This document shows positions 17,919 through 27,105 of a stretch of DNA of 64,000 bases, in pieces. A model generated the notes under the pieces. It ran no database searches, had not been told where the DNA came from, and saw nothing but the letters and a program-made list of their open reading frames with translations. The stretch is from Verrucomicrobiia bacterium. GTDB taxonomy: Bacteria; Verrucomicrobiota; Verrucomicrobiia; Limisphaerales; CAIMTB01. The DNA lies in the NCBI GenBank assembly GCA_019634625.1, contig JAHCBA010000021.1, positions 46,410-110,409 of the forward strand, given 5' to 3'. The number at the start of each line of letters is the position of its first letter. Within the stretch, counting starts at the first letter, position 1. The translations under genes were made by a program, and so were the position numbers.

Positions 17919-19373
17919 ATGCACGCATCGCCGCCCCTATCCGAACGTTCGCAGGTGGACCTGTGCCGCCGCACCTTCCTCGGACGCTCGGCCTACGGCT
18001 TGGGCGGGATGGCCCTGGCAACCCTCCTGGGCCGGGGCCTCGATGCCAGGGCCGCCGAACCCGCGGGTTCCGAAGGACGCTGGCCGGGTGTGGTGACCAC
18101 CCCCCACGCTCCGGTGCGGGCAAAGCGCATCATTCACCTCTGCATGGCGGGCGGACCGTCCCACCTCGAAACCTTCGACTACAAACCCGCCCTGCAAGCC
18201 CTCGACGGACAACCGTTCCCCGAGTCGTTCACACGCGGACAACAACTCGCCCAGTTGCAGAACACCGAACTGAAAGCGCGCGGCCCCTTCTGCGGATTCC
18301 GGAAGTGCGGTGAATCGGGCCTCGAAATCGCCGACCTGTTCCCCCACCAGCAGGCCATCGCCGACGACCTCTGCATCGTCCGCTCGATGCAGACGGAACA
18401 GATCAATCACGACCCCGCCCACTTCTTCATGAACACCGGTTCGATCATCAAGGGCCGGCCCAGCATGGGTTCCTGGCTCCTCTACGGTCTCGGAGCCGAG
18501 ACCGAGGACCTGCCGGGCTTCGTCGTCTTCACGTCCGCCGGCCGCTACGGACAACAACCCGTGTCCGCCCGCCAGTGGTCCAGCGGATTCCTGCCCAGCC
18601 GCTTCCAGGGCATCCAGTTCCAGTCCCGCGGCGACGCCGTCCACTACATCGGAAACCCCGAGGGCGTCTGCCAGAGCGCCCAGCGCCAGATCGTCGAAGA
18701 GGTCCAACGCCTCAATGGCCTCCTTGCCGACCAACGCTACGACCCCGAAATCCGCACCCGGATCGCCCAGTACGAAATGGCCTTCCGCATGCAGACGTCT
18801 GTGCCCGAACTGACCGACTTCAGCGGCGAATCCGCCAAGACCCTCGAACTCTACGGCATTCGCGAACCCGGCGACGGCACCTTCGCCTCCAACTGCCTCA
18901 TGGCCCGCCGCCTCGCCGAACGCGGCGTGCGCTTCATCCAGCTCTACCACCGCGCCTGGGACCATCACGGCGAAATCGAGGCCGGCATGCGCAGCGCCGC
19001 CGCCGATGTCGATCGTGCCTCAGCCGCCCTGGTCACCGACCTCAGGCAGCGCGGACTCCTCGACGACACCCTGGTGCTGTGGGGCGGTGAGTTCGGACGC
19101 ACCCCCATGGGACAGGGCAGCGGCCGGGACCATCACATCCTCGCCTTCTCCGTCTGGATGGCCGGTGGCGGCGTGCGCCCCGGCATCGCCTGGGGTGAAA
19201 CCGACGAACTGGGTTACCGCGCCGTGCAGGACGTCGTTCATGTCCACGACCTCCACGCCACCATGCTCCACCTCTGCGGCATCGATCACCAGCGCCTCAC
19301 CTTCCGCTACCAGGGACGCGACTTCCGCCTCACCGACGTCCACGGCAACGTCATCCGCGGACTCGTGGGTTGA
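17919..19373 (+). CDS. DUF1501 family secreted protein (sulfatase-like fold), Tat-exported
   Basis: 484 aa. Twin-arginine-type signal (CRRTFLGRSAYGLGGMALATLLG) before ARAAEP. The family core is intact: KRIIHLCMAGGPSHLETFDYKP near residue 70, FCGFRKCGESGLEIADLFP, QTEQINHDPAHFFMNTGS, GVRFIQLYHRAWDHHGEIE, LVLWGGEFGRTPMGQGSGRDHH and HVHDLHATMLHLCGIDHQRLTFRYQGRDFRLTDV. These resemble alkaline-phosphatase/sulfatase metal-site regions. DUF1501 genes are usually paired with a DUF1549/DUF1553 cytochrome gene just upstream; here an AT-rich repeat region lies in that place, so the gene is an orphan. Biochemical role unknown. Confidence 0.9.
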   Translation: MHASPPLSERSQVDLCRRTFLGRSAYGLGGMALATLLGRGLDARAAEPAGSEGRWPGVVTTPHAPVRAKRIIHLCMAGGPSHLETFDYKPALQALDGQPFPESFTRGQQLAQLQNTELKARGPFCGFRKCGESGLEIADLFPHQQAIADDLCIVRSMQTEQINHDPAHFFMNTGSIIKGRPSMGSWLLYGLGAETEDLPGFVVFTSAGRYGQQPVSARQWSSGFLPSRFQGIQFQSRGDAVHYIGNPEGVCQSAQRQIVEEVQRLNGLLADQRYDPEIRTRIAQYEMAFRMQTSVPELTDFSGESAKTLELYGIREPGDGTFASNCLMARRLAERGVRFIQLYHRAWDHHGEIEAGMRSAAADVDRASAALVTDLRQRGLLDDTLVLWGGEFGRTPMGQGSGRDHHILAFSVWMAGGGVRPGIAWGETDELGYRAVQDVVHVHDLHATMLHLCGIDHQRLTFRYQGRDFRLTDVHGNVIRGLVG

Positions 19374-19457
19374 ACCGGGTTGAATCCGATTCGCACCCTC
19401 CTTTGCCGTATCCATGCAGCAGGGAGGAGCAGGCTCCGCGAGTCCCCAGCCCGTTGC

Positions 19458-20789
19458 TCAACGGTCCGCCTCGCCATACTGCTCCGCGAATTGCCGTCGG
19501 TAGAAACGCTCACGGTCCGGCACACGCCGGCGCAATTCCTCCAACGGCAGCACCCCGTGTTGAAACCGGCGCTTCGGGAAGACCGGAAAATCGATCCCCA
19601 GCACCTGCTTCATTCCCCGGCGCACAATGTCGCCCTTCAGCTCGTACAGCCGCTGGTGGTCGTACCCGGTCAACACCGCAAAGGGAATCCCCTCCGCAAT
19701 CTCGACCACGTGCGGCTGGGTGAAGGGACTGAACCCCGCGAATCCAAAATGCCGCATCGGCGCATAGGTCCGCGTATAGCTGCGGCTGAGCCCGCCGCTG
19801 TAGGTCAGCGAATGCTTGATCTTTCCCACCCCCCACCCCTCCTGGTACAGCATCAGGTTGTTCACCACCGAGCGGATCGTCAGCTCGGGATTCTCCTCGA
19901 TCGGATAGTCCTTCAGGTTCTCGTCCCCGCCATCCCCGTCCGCCAGATGGCGCCATTTCGGATACCTCGCCCGAATCCCCTTCAGCAGCGCGATCAACAT
20001 CGTCGCCGCCTCGATATCGAGCGGCTTGTAGTCCTCCACGATCCGGACCGCTTCCCCCGGATCGAGTGTCGCCGGATCCGCCTCGACCGGTTCATGGAAC
20101 AACGCCAGTCCCAGCGACTCGAGAAAACGCCGCGCCTGCGCCAGGTCCGCCCCGCCACCCAGATCCAGCGTGAACGCCTTCAGCCGCGACGGGTTCATCG
20201 CCAGTTGCCGCATCGCCTGGTACGCCAAGATGAATACCGCCCCGCTGTCGATTCCCCCGCTGAAACACACCCCGACCGGCTCGTCCTCCGGAATGGTTGG
20301 CAGCCACTTGAGAATCTCTCCCGACAACGCCGAAACATACATTGCCCCAATCTCGTCCGGCTGCCCCGAAAGTGAGTTCCGCTCCGGATCCAGAAACCGC
20401 CGGTACACCGGGTCCGGATCCGGACACCCAACTAATTCGATCTCGACCACGTAATGCGCCGGCACCATCCGCGTGTAACTCGGATGGAACTGCCCCTCCA
20501 ATCCCTCCGACTTCAACCACGCATAGAGCGCGTCAATCCGGTCCGCCACGATCAACGCCGGACCCTCGTGCCGCTTCGCCAGGAAATATCGCATCGGCCG
20601 GTCCAGCGACCGCGCCATCCGCACCTTTTTCCCCTCCCGCGCCCACAACGCGAACGACCCGGGAATCGTCCGAACCGCCGCCGGATCCCCGCTTCGCACC
20701 CGCTCTCTGGCCTCCTCAAGGAACCCCGATGGAAGGCGGTTCAATGCCGGATCCAGCAAGTCCACCACACGTTCGACCGGGACATTCAT
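19458..20789 (-). CDS. Asparagine synthase-like ATP-pyrophosphatase domain protein
   Basis: 443 aa from ATG 20789 (MNVPVERVVDLLDPAL); the 37 upstream residues are Arg-rich read-through. The PP-loop GVCFSGGIDSGAVF near residue 175 and LADGDGGDENLKDYP near 285 mark the asparagine-synthase ATP domain. The N-terminal ~160 residues look like a degenerate glutaminase-type domain (GSFALWAREGKKVRMARSLDRPMRYFL), but the catalytic Cys that should follow the start Met is missing, so glutamine is probably not the nitrogen donor. The enzyme may adenylate a carboxylate for amide or lactam formation. A small membrane protein gene lies 37 bases upstream on the same strand. Confidence 0.75.
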   Translation of the reverse strand: MNVPVERVVDLLDPALNRLPSGFLEEARERVRSGDPAAVRTIPGSFALWAREGKKVRMARSLDRPMRYFLAKRHEGPALIVADRIDALYAWLKSEGLEGQFHPSYTRMVPAHYVVEIELVGCPDPDPVYRRFLDPERNSLSGQPDEIGAMYVSALSGEILKWLPTIPEDEPVGVCFSGGIDSGAVFILAYQAMRQLAMNPSRLKAFTLDLGGGADLAQARRFLESLGLALFHEPVEADPATLDPGEAVRIVEDYKPLDIEAATMLIALLKGIRARYPKWRHLADGDGGDENLKDYPIEENPELTIRSVVNNLMLYQEGWGVGKIKHSLTYSGGLSRSYTRTYAPMRHFGFAGFSPFTQPHVVEIAEGIPFAVLTGYDHQRLYELKGDIVRRGMKQVLGIDFPVFPKRRFQHGVLPLEELRRRVPDRERFYRRQFAEQYGEADR

Positions 20790-20826
20790 GACATCCGTCA
20801 CCCAACCCGGACGACACCCTCCTTGT

Positions 20827-21069
20827 CTAGTCCGGACTCCCTGCCGGCTCCGATACCGACGAAGGAACCGGACCCGACCCCGCCTGCCCGGCGACCCCAC
20901 CGGATTCGAGGGTCACCGCATTCCGCCACTCGCGCTCCCGCTGGGCCCGGCTCCAAACCCAGTACAATCCCATACCCACCATCAGGAACAGCGCCAGCAC
21001 AGCCCCGGCCAAAACGCGCCCCAACGCCGGGGCCCGTCCCGGAATCTCTGCGTCGGACCTTGTCGCCAT
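20827..21069 (-). CDS. Small single-pass membrane protein
   Basis: 80 aa. One clear membrane helix (about residues 18-40: LGRVLAGAVLALFLMVGMGLYW), followed by a charged RAQREREWRNAV segment and a flexible Gly/Ser/Pro tail. AGGA lies nine bases before ATG. It precedes the asparagine-synthase-like gene on the same strand by 37 bases, so co-transcription is likely. Family not recognised. Confidence 0.55.
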   Translation of the reverse strand: MATRSDAEIPGRAPALGRVLAGAVLALFLMVGMGLYWVWSRAQREREWRNAVTLESGGVAGQAGSGPVPSSVSEPAGSPD

Positions 21070-21423
21070 GCCTCAATCCTGCCCGGATCAGACCTCTCGC
21101 GGAAGGGCGATTCCCAGCCTCGAACCAAATCCTCATGGAATCCCAATCAACGGCCCGAGAATTCCAATAAATAGACAGCCAATTTACTATTGACCCATGA
21201 ATCCTGATAACTGGCCAGACTTTTTGCAGTTAACCCAGGAGGATCGTCTACATTTAATTTAATAAGCCAGGCTGTTTAAGTTTTCCCGGACAGGGATACA
21301 GACTGTTAGACCATTTGTTAATTAGTCAGTCCTTTTGCAATTGACGCCCTCTTACTCATCGATCATCCTTCACCCCATCATTCCGCACACCCCACCCGCG
21401 TCTCCCTCACCCAACTCAACCTC
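21070..21423 (+). other. 354-base region with an AT-rich repeat array before the RAYT gene
   Basis: 21166-21350 is AT-rich and repetitive (listed separately). The rest, 21351-21423, is C-rich leader sequence of the transposase gene without visible signals. Confidence 0.5.
21175..21345 (+). repeat. REP-like repeat array adjacent to the RAYT transposase
   Basis: Four degenerate units in one orientation share CAGxC..TTT....TTGAC: ACAGCCAATTTACTATTGAC (21175-21194), GCCAGACTTTTTGCAGTTAAC without its last base (21213-21233), GCCAGGCTGTTTAAGTTTTC (21265-21284) and GTCAGTCCTTTTGCAATTGA(C) (21325-21345). Spacing is 38-60 bases. RAYT proteins are known to be associated with REP elements; a palindromic REP hairpin is not obvious here. 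Confidence 0.5.
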
Positions 21424-22404
21424 ATGAGAACCCCGCGCATCACCGCCGACCCCATGCTCCCCGCCACCTATCATTGCATGTCCCGCGTCGCCGGCGGCCT
21501 ACACCTCCTCGATGACTCCGGGAAGAACAAACTCCTCAATCTCCTCCACCACCTCGCCCGGTTCTGCGACATCGACATCATCACCTTCTGCATGATGTCC
21601 AACCACTTCCATCTCCTCATCCGCGTCCCCCCCAAGCCCCTTCCCGACTCCATCCCGGACGACGTCATCCTCGCCAAACTCGAGGACTTCTACGGGCCCA
21701 AGGCCACCCTCCCCTCCCTCGCCCGCGCCGCAGTCAACAAGGGCCAACCCATCCCCGACGACATCCGCCAGGCCGTCCTCTCCCGCATCGCCGACCTCTC
21801 CATCTTCCTTCAGGAGTTCAAGCAACGCTTCTCCCGCTGGTACAACCGCCGTCACGACCGCACCGGCTACCTTTGGGGCGAACGCTTCCGCAGTGTCCTG
21901 GTGGAAGACTGCCCCAGCACCCTGCGCGCCATCGCCGCCTACATCGACCTCAACCCCGTCCGCGCCGGGCTGGTCAACGATCCCAAAGACTACCGCTTCT
22001 GCGGCTACGCCGCCGCCCTCACCGGCGACAAGGTCATCCGCCGCGGAATCATGGGTTTCCTGGGCGCAACCGATTGGAGCGCTGCGTCAGCGGAATATCG
22101 CCTGGCCCTCTATGTGATTGGCGGGACGTCGGGGCGGAGCGACAAGCGGGTGTTCGATCCGGAGGCGATCCGGGCGGAACTGGCGCGGGGCGGAGAGTTA
22201 CCGCTGGGCCAGATCCTGCGGCTACGGATCCGGCACATGACCGACGGGGTGTTCCTGGGATCGAAGGAGTTTGTGGACCAGATGTGGGAGCAGCACCGGG
22301 ATAAGTTCGGGAAGCGACGCAAGAGCGGCGCTCGGATCATTCGAGGCGCCCCGATCCCGGGGCTCACCGTGTTGCGGGATCTCCGTGTCAATGCGGTGGG
22401 CTGA
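21424..22404 (+). CDS. REP-associated tyrosine transposase (Y1/HUH family)
   Basis: 326 aa. The HUH motif is in SNHFHLLIRVP (His 61 and 63), after YHCMSRVAGG typical of the family. The catalytic tyrosine is probably Tyr140 in SRWYNRRHDRTGYLWGERFRS, followed by IAAYIDLNPVRAGLV. It acts as a single-strand endonuclease/transferase on REP-like hairpins; the AT-rich repeat array just upstream and related units elsewhere in the window are its likely partners. Codon choice changes abruptly near 22080 (C-ending before, G-ending after), so the last ~105 residues may have a different history. It converges with the TonB-dependent receptor gene. Confidence 0.9.
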   Translation: MRTPRITADPMLPATYHCMSRVAGGLHLLDDSGKNKLLNLLHHLARFCDIDIITFCMMSNHFHLLIRVPPKPLPDSIPDDVILAKLEDFYGPKATLPSLARAAVNKGQPIPDDIRQAVLSRIADLSIFLQEFKQRFSRWYNRRHDRTGYLWGERFRSVLVEDCPSTLRAIAAYIDLNPVRAGLVNDPKDYRFCGYAAALTGDKVIRRGIMGFLGATDWSAASAEYRLALYVIGGTSGRSDKRVFDPEAIRAELARGGELPLGQILRLRIRHMTDGVFLGSKEFVDQMWEQHRDKFGKRRKSGARIIRGAPIPGLTVLRDLRVNAVG

Positions 22405-22549
22405 TGAACCGCATCTGGGACAGCACCGCCGAGGTCGCGATACGCGCCCTGCCTCGGGGGAAATACACCAGATCTGGCCTGTGGCTCGGGGATGCAACGT
22501 CCTGCCACCCCCACGCGCACCCATGATCCAGCATTTCCCTGCGACGACC

Positions 22550-25531
22550 TCAAAACCGCTTTGAGACCTGAAAATACACCAGCCGCCCGAGGATGTTGTA
22601 GGTCGACTTGTCCGTATTGTCCTCGCTGGAGGAAGGCACCAGGGAGACTTCCTCGTCGGACACATTCTGACACCCGACCGCCACCCGCAGGCCGTCCGCC
22701 CATCGCTGTCCCGGGCGGCTCCGGCCGAACTCATACGCAAGCTGTAAGTCCACAGTGAACCATGGCGCCACGTCCCACTTCCGATCATCCAGGGTATAGC
22801 CGTGGTAGTCTTCGCCGATTGCGGGATGCAACACTCCCAAGTCCTCGACACCAGGGATGTACCGCGAAAAGACGCTGAAGGTCAGGTCCCGGTACTCCCA
22901 CGCGAAACGCAACGCCAGGTTCCAGTCCGGCAGCGTCCCCTGTCCCCCGGGTATCGTAAAGATGTCGGTGTACTGCCCGCCGTACCCATGGAACGGCCCG
23001 CCTGGAGTCGTGCGGAATTCGTAGTTCAACAGGATGTTGGCCGAGGCGCCGACCTGAAAGGTGCCGGCCGTATCCGTCCGCCATTCATACGCCGCGCCGA
23101 GATCCAGGCCGTCGGTCCGCTGCGCCAGCCCCGGCGTCGGCACAATGTCCGCATTCCCCCAGTTCGCCACCGTCACCTGGTTGGGGGCGGTGGAACTGAG
23201 CCGGGTCCCGTCCCCGAACATAAACCCTGAAGCAAACGGCGAGGCCGAACCCAGCGCATTCAGGCTATTGGCGTACGACTGGAAGTCGAAGGTGCTGATG
23301 CCGGGATTGTCGATGCGGTAGTAGTCCAGCGACAGCGTCAGACCCCGCAAGCGCTCCGGCGTCCAGACCACGCCGCCGGTCCAGATGGCCGCCGTGGCGG
23401 GCCGGAGGTTCGGATCGGCGAACTGGGTGTACTGCACCTGCCCAAAACCATCCGGCAATGACAACAGCGGGTAGGATTCCTGGGGCGAGCCGTACAACTC
23501 GAACAGACTTGGCGCGATGAAACCCCGGGAGTACGTCCCGCGCAAGGCCACCTGGTCGCCCACCGGCTCCCACTTGATCCCCACCTTCGGCACTTGCGTG
23601 CTTCCGCCCGGGTCCAGCCACTCGAATCGCCCGGCCGCCGCGATCTCCAACGAGGCCACGCCCGGCACCGCCATGTCAGGCGACACCACCGGAATACCGG
23701 TCTCGACAAACCCGGCCCAGGTGCGGCGCCCACCCCCAGGGAAATCCCCCGATGCCGGCACCCCCAGCGCGAGCCCGTTGCGCGTCAGAAAATCGTAGGT
23801 GGTGCTCAGGCTTTCCCACCGGAACAGCCCACCGACTGCAAACGCCACCTTGCCGGCCGGCAATTCAATCGCCCGCGCCGAGACCAAAAGATCCGCATCC
23901 AGCAGCTCCGATGCCCCGTCACGAAACGTGCCGGCCCGGATCGCCTCCAATGTCCGGGGATCATTGCGGGGATTGCCCGGTAGCCCGAAGTAATCGTACG
24001 TCGGCAACGCCACACCCGCCGCCGTCCGCAACAGACTCAACCGGCCCGAGGGATCGGCCGCGAAATCCGGAGTCAGAGCCAGGTTCAATGCCGGCACGGA
24101 CGGCGCATTGCGCGTGATCTGCCGCTGGTCGCTCCGGTTGTAGTTGAAGCCCGTCGACCACGCGATGTCCTCGATGCCGCCCCCCGGCTCGTCCAAGCGC
24201 CCCCGCAGGCCGGCCAACACCCGGTAATAGGAGGTGTCCGACTCCGAATAGCGCGGACCGAGATTCGTGAACCGGGTGGTTACCCGCGGACTCCCCAACC
24301 CGCCCGCCCCCAGGGTCACCCCAAACGGATTGTACGGATTGTCAGCAGGAATGCTCACCTGGTTGCCGCCCAGGGAGAACGCCGGCGCCGCCGCCAGCGC
24401 ACCCGTCGATCGGTGATCGGCAAACAGGAAGTCCCCGTACAACACCAACCGGTCGTCGAACAGCGCATGCTCGCCCTGCATCGCCACCTGCCGGCGGTCC
24501 TGGCGCAGGATCGAATAGGTGTCCTCCGCCGTGTTGTTCAGCGGAAAAAGCGTCCACCCCGCATCCGCCAACTCGGATCCCTGCGGCGTCTCCGCCAACG
24601 GGATGTACACCCCCGCCTCCACCAGATCTTCAATCGTCCATACCCCCCCAAGAAATCGCTCCGGAACCGTCACCATCCCCGGATCATACCGCGGATGCCC
24701 CTGCGCGTAGGGCGAACCGGCCAGGACAAAGCCATCCACCCGGCCGGGATAGGTCGGGCTGATGTAACTGGCCGGGTACAATCCGCGCGCCGTCAATTCG
24801 GAGATCCCGTACGAGGCCACCGCACGGTCCCGGGTCCACAGGGGATCGTTGAAGTGATACCGGGCCCCCGCGGTGATTGAACTGCGATCGTTCGAGAATC
24901 CGCCCGTCACCCACGCCGAGTACTCCTGGTAACCATCGCCCCGCGTCGTGAATCCGTACTGCCCCCCAACCTCCGCCCCGTGGTATCCCTTCTTCAACAC
25001 CACGTTTACCACACCCCCGATCGCGTCCGCCCCGTAGATCGCCGAAGCCCCGTCCTTGAGCACTTCGATCCGCTCGATCATCGAGACGGGAACGGTGTTG
25101 AGATCGACCGCCGATCCGTTGCTCAAGGCGGAATTCGCCAGTCGCCTCCCGTTCAACAGCACCAGCGTCGGCAGATTGCGCAACGCCACCCGCGACTCCC
25201 CCGACCCGCCGTTGTTCACCTCCCGCCCGATGTTGTCGCTCCCCAAAAAACCAACCTGCGTCTTCCTCAACGCATCCATCACATCCGTCGCCGCCACCCG
25301 GCGCAACACGTCTGCCTCGATGACCTCCACCGGGCTGGAAGTCACCCCCTCCATCCGGGGAATCCACGAACCCACCACCACCATCGGCTCCAGTTCGATG
25401 ATCCCCGTCTCCCCCTGTCCCCATGTCGCCAAGGGCAACCCCATCAGCGATCCAACGGCACCCGCCATCCAAACCAGACGCCAGGCGGCTCCCGTGTTTG
25501 GATCCCCTCTTGATCTGTTCGGTGGGCTCAT
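22550..25531 (-). CDS. TonB-dependent outer-membrane receptor
   Basis: 993 aa. Signal peptide (WRLVWMAGAVGSLMGLPLATWG), TonB-box-like stretch IIELEPMVVVGSW, plug domain (~70-190: TSSPVEVIEADVL, LRNLPTLVLLNGRRL, MIERIEVLKDGASAIYGADAIGGVVNVVLKK) and a beta-barrel ending in aromatic VYFQVSKRF with the terminal Phe used for outer-membrane insertion. The plug motif LNTVPVSMIERIEVL and overall type resemble receptors for large substrates such as oligosaccharides, not classic siderophore receptors, but there is no SusD-like partner next to it. Substrate unknown. Confidence 0.93.
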   Translation of the reverse strand: MSPPNRSRGDPNTGAAWRLVWMAGAVGSLMGLPLATWGQGETGIIELEPMVVVGSWIPRMEGVTSSPVEVIEADVLRRVAATDVMDALRKTQVGFLGSDNIGREVNNGGSGESRVALRNLPTLVLLNGRRLANSALSNGSAVDLNTVPVSMIERIEVLKDGASAIYGADAIGGVVNVVLKKGYHGAEVGGQYGFTTRGDGYQEYSAWVTGGFSNDRSSITAGARYHFNDPLWTRDRAVASYGISELTARGLYPASYISPTYPGRVDGFVLAGSPYAQGHPRYDPGMVTVPERFLGGVWTIEDLVEAGVYIPLAETPQGSELADAGWTLFPLNNTAEDTYSILRQDRRQVAMQGEHALFDDRLVLYGDFLFADHRSTGALAAAPAFSLGGNQVSIPADNPYNPFGVTLGAGGLGSPRVTTRFTNLGPRYSESDTSYYRVLAGLRGRLDEPGGGIEDIAWSTGFNYNRSDQRQITRNAPSVPALNLALTPDFAADPSGRLSLLRTAAGVALPTYDYFGLPGNPRNDPRTLEAIRAGTFRDGASELLDADLLVSARAIELPAGKVAFAVGGLFRWESLSTTYDFLTRNGLALGVPASGDFPGGGRRTWAGFVETGIPVVSPDMAVPGVASLEIAAAGRFEWLDPGGSTQVPKVGIKWEPVGDQVALRGTYSRGFIAPSLFELYGSPQESYPLLSLPDGFGQVQYTQFADPNLRPATAAIWTGGVVWTPERLRGLTLSLDYYRIDNPGISTFDFQSYANSLNALGSASPFASGFMFGDGTRLSSTAPNQVTVANWGNADIVPTPGLAQRTDGLDLGAAYEWRTDTAGTFQVGASANILLNYEFRTTPGGPFHGYGGQYTDIFTIPGGQGTLPDWNLALRFAWEYRDLTFSVFSRYIPGVEDLGVLHPAIGEDYHGYTLDDRKWDVAPWFTVDLQLAYEFGRSRPGQRWADGLRVAVGCQNVSDEEVSLVPSSSEDNTDKSTYNILGRLVYFQVSKRF

Positions 25532-25835
25532 CTTCCAAGGCGGTTGCTTGCAGTCCAGCCCCGGCCGTACTTCCCCGCCAGGCCCGGCGGGATGCCAGAG
25601 GCGTCATGACACCGCACGTCGAGGCCATCCCCAACCCGCGCGGCCGAGCCCGCAGTCGTTCCTACACCCCATGAGTCCCTTGCGCCCCCCATCGTTCCAA
25701 TTCGACTGCCCCTTGCTCCAACGAGGCTCGCCGCGCGTTCTAAGGGAACTCTCGCCGGGCCGTCAAGATTGAGGCCGGGAAATCTCCTCTGGTCCCGCCC
25801 GCCGCCCCGCCGCTACCCTCCTCCGCGCTTCTGCC
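25532..25835 (+). other. Divergent intergenic region, TonB receptor / DUF1015
   Basis: 304 bases between divergent starts. One GC hairpin (CCCGCC/GGCGGG, 25574-25591) sits about 45 bases before the receptor start. No riboswitch such as a cobalamin box was recognised. Promoters for both genes are expected here but not clearly readable. Confidence 0.4.
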
Positions 25836-27059
25836 ATGGCCACCATTCACCCATTCGCCGCCCTCCTCCCCCAACCCTCCATCGCCCCGCGCCTCTGCGA
25901 ACTGCCCTATGATGTCATGTCCACGGACGAAGCCCGGGCCATCGCCGATGGCAATCCCCTGAGCTTCCTCCGCGTCAGCAAACCCGAGATCGAACTCCCT
26001 CCCGGCACGGACCCCTACGCCCCCGAAGTGTACGCCCGCGGTCGTGACAATCTCCGGCGCCTCATCGATCAGGGGGCCCTCGTCCGCGATGCCCAACCGT
26101 CCTTTTACCTCTACCGCCAGTGCGTCGGTTCCCACTCCCAAACCGGCCTCGTCGCCGCCGCCAGTTGCCAGGAATACCTCGATGGCATCATCCGCAAACA
26201 TGAACTGACCCGCGTGGACAAGGAGGACGATCGCGTCCGCCATATCGACACCCTCAACGCCCAGACCGGACCCGTCTTCCTCACCTACCGCGCCCAACCC
26301 GAAATCGACACCCTCGTGTCCGACCAGACGGACCGCCCCCCACTCGTCGATTTCACCGCGGCCGACAACGTCCGCCACACCTCCTGGCGTGTGGCCGATC
26401 CCGGGACCGTCCGTCGCCTCAGCGACCTCTTCGACCGCATCCCCCGTCTGTACATCGCCGACGGGCACCACCGCAGTGCCGCCGCCGCCCGCGTCTTTCA
26501 AGCCCGCCAGGGCGCCGCCAATGCCGCGGGGTTCCTGACCGTGATCTTCCCCCACAACCAGATGCGGATCCTTCCCTACAACCGCGGGCTCAAGGACCTT
26601 AACGGCCACTCCCCAAGCCGTCTCCTCGCCCTCCTGGCCGGGACCTGTGAACTTCACCCCGGCGCCCCCGCCTCCCCCTCCGCCAAACATTCGCTCAGTC
26701 TCTTCCTCGACGGCCGCTGGCACGGGCTCTCCTTCCGTCCAGACCTCCTGGAAGGCCGCTCCGGCATCGAGGCCCTCGACGTCACCCTCCTCCAGGACCG
26801 CATCCTCCAACCCCTCTTCGCCATCGACGATCCCCGCACCAGCCACCGGATCCAGTTCATCGGCGGCATCCGCGGCACGGACGAACTCGAACATCGCGTC
26901 CAGAACGGCGAGTTCGCCTGCGCCTTCTCCATGCACCCCACCGGCATCGAGGACCTCATGGCCATCGCCGATGCCGGCGGCATCATGCCCCCCAAGAGCA
27001 CCTGGTTCGAACCGAAACTCCGCGACGCCATGTTCTGCCTGATGCTCGGACCCGGTTGA
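25836..27059 (+). CDS. DUF1015 family protein
   Basis: 407 aa. The family's signatures are all there: opening HPFAALLPQPSIAPRLCELPYDV, SFLRVSKPE, YRQCVGSHSQTGLVAAASCQEY, IRKHELTRVDKEDDRVRHI, IADGHHRSAAA (residues ~207-217) and the end MPPKSTWFEPKLRDAMFCLML. DUF1015 proteins are cytoplasmic, widespread, and often found near serine biosynthesis genes; their reaction is not firmly assigned. The next gene is an unrelated secreted protein in the same direction, 46 bases on, so no pathway is implied. Confidence 0.9.
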   Translation: MATIHPFAALLPQPSIAPRLCELPYDVMSTDEARAIADGNPLSFLRVSKPEIELPPGTDPYAPEVYARGRDNLRRLIDQGALVRDAQPSFYLYRQCVGSHSQTGLVAAASCQEYLDGIIRKHELTRVDKEDDRVRHIDTLNAQTGPVFLTYRAQPEIDTLVSDQTDRPPLVDFTAADNVRHTSWRVADPGTVRRLSDLFDRIPRLYIADGHHRSAAAARVFQARQGAANAAGFLTVIFPHNQMRILPYNRGLKDLNGHSPSRLLALLAGTCELHPGAPASPSAKHSLSLFLDGRWHGLSFRPDLLEGRSGIEALDVTLLQDRILQPLFAIDDPRTSHRIQFIGGIRGTDELEHRVQNGEFACAFSMHPTGIEDLMAIADAGGIMPPKSTWFEPKLRDAMFCLMLGPG

Positions 27060-27105
27060 CGCCCCCGTCGCGCCCGCTAGGTTCCGCGCCACCTGCCGCC
27101 TTCCC

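Noticed and set aside
21175..21345. CRISPR array
   Set aside because: Units are degenerate, spacing varies (38-60 bases), and no cas gene is nearby; they fit a REP-like family.
25532..25835. Cobalamin riboswitch before the TonB-dependent receptor
   Set aside because: No B12-box sequence or conserved core could be found; only a simple GC hairpin.
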